Part shown: positions 22,468 through 33,400 of the stretch, piece by piece
Position numbering within the stretch: position 1 is the stretch's first letter
Layout of the letters: each line of letters begins with the position of its first letter
From: Nemertoderma westbladi
Lineage: Eukaryota; Xenacoelomorpha; Nemertodermatida; Nemertodermatidae
Assembly: GCA_032718475.1 (NCBI GenBank)
Contig: JAUCBJ010001639.1
Location: forward strand, 1-64,000
Reading direction: 5' to 3'
DNA length: 64,000 nucleotides
The notes under the pieces: model-generated
The model's input: the letters and a program-made list of their open reading frames with translations, nothing else
Told to the model about the DNA's origin: nothing
Databases searched by the model: none
Translations under genes and position numbers: made by a program

Positions 22468-22713
22468 CCGCTCCAAGGGAAATCATATAATGTTTCCCTC
22501 CAATTGTAGAAGAGTATAAGGTGATGTATACAAAACAAAATAAATTTCTTCCAACCAATCTAAATAACATAATAATTCTACTATTTACAAATATTGCCAT
22601 AGATATTGCATAATGAGTTACATACAAATTAAATTTACAAAATATTGTTTCTCGTTCATTCTTACTACATAATGATTACTACATACAAAATCAAATATAA
22701 AATTTGCTAGGGC

Positions 22714-22761
22714 AAGTGAAAGGAGTAAGCCAAACCCGCAGGTTTGTCTCCCCAATCACTT
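22714..22761 (-). repeat. CCAAACC hairpin 1 (extended dyad)
   Basis: Core CCAAACC-CGCA-GGTTTG at 22730-22746. Outer arms AAGTGA (22714-22719)/TCACTT (22756-22761) and GGAG (22722-22725)/CTCC (22748-22751). Non-coding 3' region. Confidence 0.85.
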
Positions 22762-22833
22762 CCTTCGCCTCTTTCAATAAACTTTAGAGCAAATAAAGTC
22801 ATATACACAAATCAAATATAGTATTTGCTGGGG

Positions 22834-22882
22834 CAAGTGAAAGGAGTAAGCCAAACCCGCAGGTTTGTCTCCCCAATCACTT
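22834..22882 (-). repeat. CCAAACC hairpin 2 (duplicate of hairpin 1)
   Basis: Same core and same outer arms as hairpin 1, about 120 bp away, as part of the ~118-bp duplication. Confidence 0.85.
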
Positions 22883-23026
22883 CCTTCGCCTCTCTCATAA
22901 TATAAATTCAAAATAATTATGCAACTAGTGTATATGAGTCTAGTCGAAGATTTTCAAATGCTACAATATACATCAGAGCGACGATGATGTATATATCTAG
23001 AGTCTGTCGCCCTGTGCCATAATGTA

Positions 23027-25639
23027 TTATCGACCCGCTCCTGGGTTCTTTGGGCTCGCTCCTCTCTTTCGCCCCCTTCCCAGATACACCAGTCGTCCTC
23101 CAGTCGACTCCGTTGACGGCGTCCGTGAGGCGTCACTCCCCGGAACCGACGACGACGTTCCCTGAGCCCCGACAGATTCTCGGCTCGAACTTCTCCCTCG
23201 GCCTCGTCCCAATTGTCGCGCTCCCGTGGTCGCTTCCGCCAATTCTTCCTTCTGCAGTTGCACACGCGCTTTCTCAGACGCCCCCTGCGCCTTGCGCTGC
23301 AACCGCTGCGCTTCTATAATAGAGTGGTAGTGGTCGTCCTTGACTTGACGCTTGTCTTGGACCCCTCCTCCTGGTTCTTTCCGCGAGCCTTGAGCTCCAG
23401 CGGTCGTTGCTGTGGTCGCTGCGATCCTTTGTTCCTGTATCCTCTCAGCGGTCAATGAACCCACTGGCACATGAGTCAACAAGAATTCGTTGCGGTATTG
23501 TATAGCCGCCATCCTCCAATCACCTCGCGCGCGTACCACTTTTCTAGTCTCCGTAAATACACCCTTCGTGATGCGATCGCAAATAGCAACGAAGTTCCAT
23601 GTGTACTTATTGTCCATGTTCAATTGTCTGAAGTACTCTCGGACTACGATAACTCCAGTGTTTTGTGGAAGGTCTTGAGCAGTTAGGATGTGCTCCTGAT
23701 ATTGGGGTAGCGATTGAAGATATGGCTCGTACGCAACATGCGATGGGTCTACCGCCCAAAACCCATACCCCGCTTTAAATGGTAACCAACGCATCTGCGC
23801 TTGGATATGGTAATCCGCCACACTCTCCCACTTATCTAACATCTCCCGAAGTAGGTTAGCGCTATGGTTTTGAAAGGAATCATCTCGCAGCTGACATCTC
23901 GCGCTACGGTGTCCTTTTACTCCACAATATCCACATTGAGAAATGAAGACGGTGCACGTGTGAAACGAATGGTCGGTCTCATTACACCAACGGCAGACCT
24001 TATGCGCCGCCTCTATTACCGCGTCGCACGACTTTAGATTGTGCCTTGTGCTGCCGCACAATTTGCACCTACGCGCTTGTGGAAACCAGGCCCTCTCGTA
24101 TATGAGGTCTCCAATCGGTTTCGCACTTCCTTCCTTCCCAATGTCTAATACGATGTCGTCCTCTCCGGTCAACGGTTGTCGATCCGGAACAAAGTAAACA
24201 TCCTCGCCCTTGTCCTCTATCTCCAATATTTCCTCCCGTGTTCGTTTCGGATATGTCTTCTCCACCGGAAGATCTACTCCGAACACCTCTACTAAAGTCT
24301 CCGGCCAGCCCTCCTTAACAGGTCTATCAGCCTCCGAGTGGAAGGGAGTACCAAACCCGCGGGTTTGATTCCCGAACCACTTCTCCAAAGCTTCTGGCGT
24401 CGGATATTCCATCGACGGTCGGTCTCCCAAATCTCCGATATTCTGTCGATATATTCCTTCGAATATCGCTAATCCTCTCCTCACCATCGACGTATTCTCT
24501 AACGATTGGTTGAAGAACGGGGTTAAGAAACGCTTCATCACGTCGGATTGGATTCCCCCTTTCGAGCGAACGTATTGATCTCCTCCGAATACCAATGGAT
24601 GACGCTTCAAAACTCGCGCAACGATATCCGCTAATAAACAAGTCACCGTGTTCGACTCAAGCACCAAATAATATTGTAGTGACGCACGGGGTGGCGCGCA
24701 AATGTTCCAATACACTAACGCTTGCTGCTTGAAGTGGGATTTGAACTCCGCTCCCGGTGGCGTGTTGTATTCGCCATACGCCTCCTCATACTTCTTTTGC
24801 GTCTTCAACTTAAAGTCCCAATTATACAACAAGTGTGCTATAAAGCCCATACCAGTCTTGGCAGAGTTGGGATACTCCCTATAAATTCCAATATCCTGTG
24901 CCCATAGCAACAATAGCTTGGTGTCGACAAACGGTCTCGGCAATCTATCTTCCAGATCAGTCATGGCGTTGAAGTCGCTCTCTAAATCGCTCTGGACTCC
25001 CGATCCCACCTTGACGTAATCTTGGTTGAGAATAGCCTCTCTAACTTTCTTTGGTAACATCCTGGCGTCGATACGCTCTGCTCCGTGCATACCTCCTCGC
25101 CTGCATACCTCCAAAATCTGTTCCCTAGGATCCTTCCCCTTCCGATATTGTGTCGTTATGATGGGCTCCGGTCTCTCTCGATCCGCCCTCACACGCATAA
25201 ACACATGAGTCACACCATCGGCCGCACGAATTTGAATACACTTGCTGGTCAAGCATTCCTGATGGGACCCTCCTTCATTGTCGTAGAACATCACTCTCCA
25301 ATCCTGCAGTGATTCCTCCGTTTTCCTCCACTGACGCTGAATCTCATCTGATGGGGTCCACATGCGCTCGATCGCCTTGTGGTCATCATATCGGGTATAA
25401 GAACCCTTCCTCCTCAGCCACGTCTGGTCTACCTCCTCGTCATCTGGGAATGTAGCCACCGCGACCCATACCTTGATGTACTTATCCAACCATCCGAATA
25501 GCTTACTCTCCTTTCCCGGAGCTCCAATCTTGTCCAACGTGTCATAATCTGTGATCTGCATTGGGACATCACGCAAGAACTTCGCGCATAAAACTTCCCG
25601 TAAACAGTCAACGTTCCAATGGTCCGCCATTCTTACCAT
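23027..25639 (-). CDS. ORF4: gag-like protein with three CCHC zinc knuckles
   Basis: 870 codons from the first ATG (25639) to TAA at 23027. The frame is open back to the TAA ending ORF3 at 25712-25714, 24 codons earlier, and the sequence there (AILVDHPESREAIRF) looks coding. Three CCHC-type knuckles sit at about residues 525-590: CKLCGSTRHNLKSC, CRWCNETDHSFHTC, CGYCGVKGHRSARC. The C-terminus (about 740-870) is basic, coiled-coil-like and Gly/Arg/Ser-rich. The stretch LPMVRMADHWNVDCLREVLC resembles the last helices of BTB domains, weakly. Position downstream of pol is where env would lie, but there is no signal peptide or membrane segment, so this is not an envelope. A nucleic-acid-binding role is inferred; no family recognised. 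Confidence 0.7.
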   Translation of the reverse strand: MVRMADHWNVDCLREVLCAKFLRDVPMQITDYDTLDKIGAPGKESKLFGWLDKYIKVWVAVATFPDDEEVDQTWLRRKGSYTRYDDHKAIERMWTPSDEIQRQWRKTEESLQDWRVMFYDNEGGSHQECLTSKCIQIRAADGVTHVFMRVRADRERPEPIITTQYRKGKDPREQILEVCRRGGMHGAERIDARMLPKKVREAILNQDYVKVGSGVQSDLESDFNAMTDLEDRLPRPFVDTKLLLLWAQDIGIYREYPNSAKTGMGFIAHLLYNWDFKLKTQKKYEEAYGEYNTPPGAEFKSHFKQQALVYWNICAPPRASLQYYLVLESNTVTCLLADIVARVLKRHPLVFGGDQYVRSKGGIQSDVMKRFLTPFFNQSLENTSMVRRGLAIFEGIYRQNIGDLGDRPSMEYPTPEALEKWFGNQTRGFGTPFHSEADRPVKEGWPETLVEVFGVDLPVEKTYPKRTREEILEIEDKGEDVYFVPDRQPLTGEDDIVLDIGKEGSAKPIGDLIYERAWFPQARRCKLCGSTRHNLKSCDAVIEAAHKVCRWCNETDHSFHTCTVFISQCGYCGVKGHRSARCQLRDDSFQNHSANLLREMLDKWESVADYHIQAQMRWLPFKAGYGFWAVDPSHVAYEPYLQSLPQYQEHILTAQDLPQNTGVIVVREYFRQLNMDNKYTWNFVAICDRITKGVFTETRKVVRARGDWRMAAIQYRNEFLLTHVPVGSLTAERIQEQRIAATTATTAGAQGSRKEPGGGVQDKRQVKDDHYHSIIEAQRLQRKAQGASEKARVQLQKEELAEATTGARQLGRGRGRSSSRESVGAQGTSSSVPGSDASRTPSTESTGGRLVYLGRGRKRGASPKNPGAGR
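24336..24382 (-). repeat. CCAAACC hairpin 3, inside ORF4
   Basis: Core CCAAACC-CGCG-GGTTTG (24351-24367). Outer arms GAGTGG/CCACTT (24336-24341/24377-24382, one G-T pair) and GGGA/TCCC (24344-24347/24370-24373). Translated as NQTRGFGTPF. Confidence 0.85.
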
Positions 25640-25711
25640 CGGCAAGAATCGTATCGCTTCTCGCGACTCCGGATGATCTACTAATATCGCAGGTTCGGTG
25701 CCGTCGGAATA

Positions 25712-26734
25712 TTACACCGGTCTGGGTTGAGATACGACCTGTGGAACAAATCCGGTCACTCTCCTCGTCTCCTCTTGATGTCTATCCGCGGTCTTATTAT
25801 ACTCCGCTATCCTGTTCTCAAATAATTCCTTCGCCTTCGCCGCTCGCTCCTCCTGCCGCAACGCGTCTATGTCGTCCTGATGCTCAGGCGTGAGGCTTCT
25901 CACTCGGTGAGGTGAAGTAAACGCAGTCCAGGGACTCGAGAGCTCCAAACCCGCGGGTTTGGTACCCGAGTCCCGCGCCGCTTCGCGCCGCGCCTCTAGA
26001 TCCTTATAGGCTCGGTACAGCGAAATGGCCGCTGCCGTCTCTATCAAACTGGGTGTCGAACAGGGTTTAATCTCCGTATACGGATCTAATGTCGTAACGG
26101 TCGGCGTAATGGGTCTCGGAGGTCGCTTTCCGCTGAAGTCGATACTGATCATCGGGTTGCTCATCGGGTAACCTCCCTCGTTATATCTAAGGAATTGGTG
26201 AGCTGGACATCGCGTTAATATCGGTTCCGGATGTTGCTCGTCTAGTCGGTCGGGAATCGCCACGTCCTGTTTATTCATGCATTCACCACACTTGTAGAAG
26301 AGCTTGTATACGCTGAAGACTTTCGGCGTCTCCTGATCCTCGCCTCGAGTCCTCCGATACAGGTGCATTCCGTCGAACTGGTCTCGGACTGCAGGTAGAG
26401 GCTCCTCGTGTCGTAAATACATATTCATATGGTATAGTCGTGCGATTTCCTCGTCCGGATCTGCGCTAATGTCGCACACGTCCAAAGCAAAGTCGTAGGG
26501 ATACCGCGTGCGATACTCTTTCCGCAAGACTTCCATCCGGTCCCCCAACGCTCTCATTCTTTCTCTCCGTAATTCTTTATCATAACTTGGTTTATACTTT
26601 CCATTCAGCTCCATCACGGACTGCCCATGGTAGTAAACGTTCGAATCTTTACATCCCGGTCGCGCGAATGGTAGCTCCGCCTCCTCTCTGGCAGTAAATC
26701 CTCTGCGCGGTTGCGCTCTAATATCCCTCTCCAT
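25712..26734 (-). CDS. ORF3: uncharacterised 340-residue protein
   Basis: First ATG at 26734 (MERDIRAQPRRGFTAREE), TAA at 25712-25714. The same frame continues into ORF4 after that stop. Visible features: a possible zinc-binding Cys/His group (FYKCGECMNKQ ... TRCPAHQF), a basic Arg-rich N-terminus, and a charged C-terminal helix-like tract (QEERAAKAKELFENRIAEYN). No signal peptide or membrane segment. It lies about 0.76 kb past the end of pol, on the same strand. Carries hairpin 4 within its coding sequence. Not recognised; with ORF4 it could be one protein if the stop is read through. Confidence 0.65.
   Translation of the reverse strand: MERDIRAQPRRGFTAREEAELPFARPGCKDSNVYYHGQSVMELNGKYKPSYDKELRRERMRALGDRMEVLRKEYRTRYPYDFALDVCDISADPDEEIARLYHMNMYLRHEEPLPAVRDQFDGMHLYRRTRGEDQETPKVFSVYKLFYKCGECMNKQDVAIPDRLDEQHPEPILTRCPAHQFLRYNEGGYPMSNPMISIDFSGKRPPRPITPTVTTLDPYTEIKPCSTPSLIETAAAISLYRAYKDLEARREAARDSGTKPAGLELSSPWTAFTSPHRVRSLTPEHQDDIDALRQEERAAKAKELFENRIAEYNKTADRHQEETRRVTGFVPQVVSQPRPV
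25931..25974 (-). repeat. CCAAACC hairpin 4, inside ORF3
   Basis: Core CCAAACC-CGCG-GGTTTGG (25945-25962), outer arms GGGACTCG (25931-25938)/CGAGTCCC (25967-25974). Translated as GTKPAGLELSS. Confidence 0.9.
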
Positions 26735-27491
26735 TATGTTACGCGTATATACATATATATATCCCAATAAGTGCCGTTACGTAACCAACTACACTGTGGG
26801 TAAATCAGTTAGATGCCGCCGAAAGACAGACCTCCCGAACCCCCCCGCCTTCCAGCAGTTCAGGTTCGACTCTCTAGATCCCGTCTCTTCCTAACTAACT
26901 ATCCTCTAACCTATTCCCATGCATAGCGCAAAAACTTTGGAGATAAACTGGCCGTGACCAACTCACTTTTTGATGCCCAAACTACTCCCATTACTCTTAC
27001 TAAACTACAGTAGTTAGAAAGGACCATAGCCACAATACTCGACTATACCAAACCCACAGGTTTGATAATCGAACATCACACATCCTGCAAACTACTGAGT
27101 GGGGTCCATGCACGCCTCTGGTGCTACTAACCTCTAGCACCTTAGTTGCACTGTTGGCACCAATCTGTGGAAGTTGCTAAACTCAATTTACACTCCTACG
27201 TAATATAGCCGTCACCATGGTTTCTAAATGCTATTTTCCAGGCTTCACGACTTTTCAAATTACTGTTTATCTATAGACGAATTCTAAAACGCGTCTATAC
27301 ACAGCGTCTGGAATTGTCTTGGGTTCACTTCTAATTTTTAAAATTTTCTAATTTTCCAAAAATTTTGAAAATAAAATTTTGTTTTTGATACCCACTAGAC
27401 AAAACTCAACGCAAATCACCACAACCCCGCTCCTATGCATTTCCTTGTATTTGCACACGAGGAATGCATACGAAGTGAGTTGCGTCCAACA
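26735..27491 (-). other. Spacer between gag-pol and ORF3 with hairpin 5
   Basis: About 0.75 kb without an ORF, containing one CCAAACC hairpin. Could hold a splice acceptor or subgenomic promoter for ORF3/ORF4; none identified. Confidence 0.6.
27039..27072 (-). repeat. CCAAACC hairpin 5, non-coding
   Basis: Core CAAACC-CACA-GGTTTG (27049-27064). Outer arms TCGA/TCGA (27039-27042/27069-27072) and TAT/ATA (27044-27046/27065-27067). Confidence 0.85.
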
Positions 27492-30400
27492 CTAACTCTG
27501 TTTTGAGGCAGGAGACAAATTATAATCTCCCGTCTCGATACGTGTCTCCTCTAATAACACAATATCTTGGACCGGTCGGTCCAAGGTGTGTAAACCATTA
27601 GTTTTACACTTTTTTGGGTGCGGACACTTGCACCTAATTTTCACAGTGACTGTGCGCACTATGTTTTGCACGTCTGGGTGTGTGTGCAAGATCACTCCAG
27701 TCTCCCAATACTTTCTCTTGACAATAGGTTCGGTTATCAGTACGTAATCTCCCCTTTGGAGACTCCGAACCGTCTTGTACCACTTTGTTCTGGTAGATAT
27801 GGTGGGAAGATAGTATTCCCGCCAATATTCCCAGAATGTGTACGCCACAAATTGAGTTACTTTCCAGCTTTTACGACTATATAGGTCGGCACTAATGGGT
27901 TCTGATGCCGGCACAAGAAATGCTGGACTCTGCATTAGCAAATGATTCGGCGTTAATGCAACACCGTCTGGCAACATAGCTATCGGCCTCGAGTTTAGGG
28001 TATGCTCGATTTCAATGAAAGCTGTAACCAGTTCGTCGTCGGTAAGTTGTTTATTTACAGGCAATGTTTTGGCAATGGCCTGCTTCACAGAGCGAACCAA
28101 ACGCTCCCAACTTCCTCCTCTCCAAGGACTCTCTGGAGTATTAAATCTCCATTCTACTCTTTGCGGCAAAAGTGCTGCAGAAATTTCCTTATTCTGTGCT
28201 GCTTTATGAGCCGCGTTCAACTCGCTATTCCCTCCGACAAAGTTTGTACCCTTATCGGAGTAGAACGCCTTTACTAGTCCTCTCCTGGCCATAAATCTCT
28301 TTAAGGCCAGGAGCAGAGATTTGGTCGACATGTCTGCCACACGCTCAATGAGTATGGCTCTACTCGCCATACATGTCAGTAGCAGACCCCATCGCTTGTG
28401 GGTCAGCCGTCCACTCTTTGCTTCAATCGGACCAAAACAATCCACCCCTGTGTTCGTAAAGGGTGGGTCATATGCCTGCACTCTCGCTTCCGGGAGTTCA
28501 GCCATCTCCTGTTCCAATACTCTGGCGTTCACCCTCTTGCAAACCAGACAGGCGTCGTACATAGTGCCTACTGCCCTGCTTGGCTGCAATAGAATGAATC
28601 GCTGTCTCGCTGCCGACAGACAGTGTAACTTTCCCGCGTGATGCAACCTCTTGTGTATATCCCATAGAATCGCTCTTTGCAATTCTATTGGGTGACTAGG
28701 GATTATCACTGGGAACCGAAACTGTGAGTTTATGTCGACAGTCTGGATTCTCGATCTATGACAAATTAAACCCTTATGGATTAATGGACTCCATTTTCTA
28801 AGGGGTTTATAGAGAACTGGTCGTTGAGCCGATAATAGATGGAATTCTTTGGGGAAGGCACACATTTGATAATGCTTCAAATGCTTTAATTCCGCTTGAT
28901 CAATCTCATCCTCTGTCAGAGGTTGTTTCAATTTCCGAATTCGCTCACTATTGGTGCTCAATGGTTCTCTCAAATGTTTCGAATGTTTTAAACGAAGGTA
29001 CAAAATATATCGGCTTAACCACGCAGTTCTTTTACAAATTGTCAGCCAAGAGGCAGACGAATTTAGTAATTTGTCATAAACACTGCATGACTCTAATGCC
29101 AGCGACGGTTGTCCGCTAACCAATGGAAGTTTCGAATCCAAACCCGCAGGTTTGGAAACCAAGGGATCCATTGTGTCGGTCATTTTCTGTCCGTCACTTA
29201 CTAACTGTGACTGTCGTCTAGTCTGTAAGGGTGGTTTTATGTCATAACTTACCCTTCCGGACCTAGTAGTCACGTAAGTCTGTTGGTCTGACAGGTCTCC
29301 AGGCCGCTCCAATGACTCTTCAGGCCGCTCCAATGACTCTTCAGGCCGCTCCAATGACTTAAGTTTGGCTTTAGACTTTGACTTAGAGACTTTCTCCACT
29401 TTGACTTCTGCATCTTCAGGCATCGGATTGGTCACAATCTTTAGTCGCTCTGGCCAATGTTCCTGTGTCCTCGTTAGAAAATCAGGTCCGTGCAACCAAA
29501 ACTCCTGCGACTCTTCCTGACAGAATTCCGCCGGCATTGCACCTCTCGAAGTTATGTCGGCCGGGTTTAACACTCCCGGACAATGTCTCCATTGTTCCTT
29601 CGTCGAAAAATCAACGATCTGAGCGCGTCTATTGGCCACAAATGTCTTTAGTGCAATATTGTCGGCCGCAATGTATACTAACACCAAGGATGCGTCCGTC
29701 CAATAGAATAAGGTCAATGTCGTGTCTAACTCCTCAATTATTTGCTTACTTACCTCAACTGAAACTACTGCCGCCTGTAACTCTGCACGAGGGACAGTCA
29801 TGTATTTGACCGGCATTGTCTTTGATCTAGAAGTCACAAAGGCCGTCTCAAATTTGTCCTGACTTACCTCTCGGCGAAGGTAGGCTACCATACCAAAGCC
29901 GGTGTCACTTGCGTCACTGAATAAATGGAGTTCGAGATCAGCTGGAAATACCAGCTGATTCGGAAAGTAGGATCGGGGTACATCTATATTTTTCAATAGA
30001 TGCAACTCGGCTTCCCACTCTCTCCACTGCTTTGCATGTATAGGAGATATTGGTTCGTCCCACTCTAAGTCGGACAACCAAATTTTCCTCATGCACGCTC
30101 GTGCCTGTAATATAACCGGACTGATAAAGTTCATCGGGTCAAATAGTCTACTCAATGTCGATAAGCAAATTCTCTTAGTCAAAATTTTGTCTGGGCTACT
30201 GGGCTCAAATCTAACTCTTACCTGGAACTTGTCTGAGTTCGGGTTCCAAGCGAGTCCCAGTACTCGCGCCATTGGGATTGGTTCTACCCCCAATTCAATG
30301 TCTCCGCTCCCGCGATCCTTTACCGGGAACGATTCTAATAGGGCCTCCGAGTTCGTAGTGAACTTGGTTAGAGGAAAACCCCCTGTAGCCAAGCACTCCT

Positions 30401-33400
30401 GTAGGCCGTGAGCCACTTCTATGGCTTGTTCCGCCGTGTCCTTGGACACCAATCCGTCGTCCATGTAGAAGTTTCTCAAGATGGACTCGATCACTTCTAC
30501 TGGATACTTACCAATCTGGGCTGTTGCCGTTTTCTTTAGAACAAACAGCGTGCCGTTTGGACTATCGCGGGCGCCAAATATCCTAACGTACATCTGGTAT
30601 GTAACCACTGGGCCGGATAAGTCTTCATTCTCATACCAGAGAAAGCGAAGGCTATCCTGGTCTGCCTTACAGGCTCTTACCTGGTGGAACATCGCCTCGA
30701 TGTCACAAGTAAATGCGAATCGCCGCTGTCTAAAACGCAACAGTATTCCAATCAAATAGTTGTTCAGGTTGGGACCATCCATCAACTCTGAATTCAGGGA
30801 CATACCTCTATAGACTGCTGCGCAGTCGTTGACTACTCGGACTTTGTCTGGCTTGTCAGGGTGAGTCACATAGTGGTGTGGAAGGTAATAAGTCTGGTCT
30901 GTCACTAAGTCAGGGTCCTCTACCTTCCCAGCAAATCCCTTGGCGAAATAGTTGTTGATCTGGGCGCAATACTTCTCCCTAATGCCTGGATTCTTCAACA
31001 ACCGAGCCCTTACTCCGTTTAATCTTTTCAAGGCTAAGTTGTAGTTGTTTTCCAACTTAGGTGGTTGTCGACGCCACAACATTCCAACTTCAAAATGTCC
31101 AGTCGGTAGTAGACGTATGGTGTCTTCCATCATCTCCAGCGACCGTTTTTCATCAGTAGACATGGCTAGGTCATATCCACCGGGTTCCATTGCGTCCCTA
31201 TCCAGCCATTCGACGGTTCTGGCTCCTGTCTCGAGGTCCTGGCGTATCAATTCCTTCTGTAATTCCTCCTCACTGTACTGGAAAATGTCTAGGTCTCGAT
31301 ATTTAGCCACCTGACCCTCCACTATGTCTGTATAAGTCAAAACGTTAGTCAAATAGGTAGCGTGGGCCGCTGAACCAGACCCACGGGTCTGATAACAGTA
31401 GTCCTCGGGTTCACTATCTGTCCGGTCGTTGTGAAGTGGTTCCGACAACCTAACATTATCGGGAATCAACTCCTCGTCCGACTCGCTAAAGTCACTATAG
31501 TGGTCAATACAGGTTCTCCTAAACTCGTCTATGTCTGGTGGTTCTACTAACGGTGGTTGAGTTATAGGCTGTAATTCATCGTATCTGTCCATTGGCTTGC
31601 CGCCACCTGTAAACTCATAAGACATGGGTACTCTTGTATACCAACCTAATATAGTCCTATGGGCATGTGGTCCATTAACATGCGGCTCAGCTGGTCTCGT
31701 TTCCCATATCTGGTGTGCGATCAGCTGTTCTGCACCAATCAACATAGAAACATTCCTATAACCTACCTGGTGTCTGGGTATCCTGAGCTTGTCAAAATAC
31801 TCCTGTGCTATGGGACTCATCGGCGGCACCTTACCTAACTGCCTGCCGAATCCCTTCATAGCTAGACACTTAAATCCGTCCAATGGCAAAGCTTTCCGTT
31901 CTTGTCGAGTATGTTGGTCTCTCGGAAGTAGGGAATCTAGTTCTACCGAAATTCTGTGTCCCTTGAGGTCACCTACTCCATGCATAGACTTCAACTCTAT
32001 TTGGATCTCCTCGGCGTCCTGGAAGCTAGAAACAGCTCTCGCCACTTCCTCGTCGATATACGATAATGTGGACGCAGTGTCCAACATCACATATATTCGT
32101 TTCGATCCCTTATCTCCAGTGAGTTTCACCGGAATCACGCTAAATATTTCCGACGTGGCCGATGATAAATACGTCCGCGCGCTGGTCGATGAACTATCCG
32201 CGGTGAAACCTTGGCAGGTCACTTCTCTCGCGCTCGACTCGCCATCTTCGTCCGACGAACCTGGTTGGTAACCATCGTCCTGAATGCTGGTGTACGTATT
32301 CCTCCTTATCGATACGGGTTCTTTGCTCCCCTTCCTTTGAGGATTTCGCTGTAAGTAACGGTCCGTTGGGGTGTGGAAATCCGCATGTAGCAACTTGTGA
32401 TGTAGTCTGCCGCATTCCATGCATCCGTCCTTGCTGTTCGGGCACTGCCGCCGTACATGGCCTGGCGCAAGACATGCCCAACAGGTGTCCAACGTCCGCA
32501 CTTGAACTCTTCTCTGTTCCGAATTTAATTCTTTGAACCGTCTGCAACTATCTAACTTATGGTCGTCAGATCTTACCTCCTTTAGTAAACAGTATTGGCA
32601 ACCTACAAATCCATCCGGCAACTCCTGTTGCTTTAACCTAGGTCTATCTAACCGCTCACCTGACCATACTCGCGAGTCTGATCTAAAGGCTGGGGTACTC
32701 GAATTATATCTGTCTACTGAGTTAAATGTCACAGTGGTCCTGTCATCGTCAAAACTTACCATAGACTTACCGGTAACAGGTTTAGACTCTCTCATATTCT
32801 CTTCTGAGAAGTTTGATTTCATCTCTGCTACTGCGTCTGTGGCTATCATGTCATGAATATGCTGAAGTGTCAATACTTTACCTTGGCCCTCCAACTTATT
32901 CTCTAATTTGCGCCATTTCTGTCGGTAACGCATGTTTAGACGTCTTATTACGCTTTTCAAAACCTCGGCGTGATCACCATGATGAGGTAGATTCACCATC
33001 CTCAAGATGTCCAATGCGTTCGAAATAGCGTTCGCTAAGTTCAACAGCTCTAACGGAGTTGTAATCCTTCCGCCCTTACCCAAGTCTTCTACTATCGACT
33101 GCGCCATCTTGGTTTTATTCCCGTAGATGTCACTAAGCGTCTTCATCGCTAACTCAAACGCTCTCTCGTTGCCGACGAAGTTATCAGCAATGGCTCTAGG
33201 TTCTCGATGGAGCATTTGAAGCAAATAGTTGAACTTCTCGTTGGGAGTAAAGGTGCTGTTGGTTAGCTGCTCGTCGACATAGGTTTTGAAGGTCCTCCAG
33301 TGCTTATGGTTGCCCATAAACTTCTGGGGTTGTTGCGTCGGCAGTCCTTGCCTAGCAGCAAACTTACCTATGTCCCTAAGGGTTGCGTCGTTCCGGGTTA

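Larger units (their letters stand above)
22468..23026 (-). other. Element 3' untranslated region with a ~118-bp duplication
   Basis: Two near-identical units (about 22690-22780 and 22808-22897) each contain TTTGCTRGGGCAAGTGAAAG and one of the nine CCAAACC hairpins. Remainder is AT-rich without a gene. Confidence 0.7.

Noticed and set aside
22954-23265. 103-codon frame overlapping the end of ORF4
   Set aside because: Arg/Glu-rich alternate frame of the biased ORF4 C-terminus.
23027-25639. Envelope protein in the env position of the BEL/Pao element
   Set aside because: No signal peptide, membrane segment or cleavage site; zinc knuckles indicate nucleic-acid binding.
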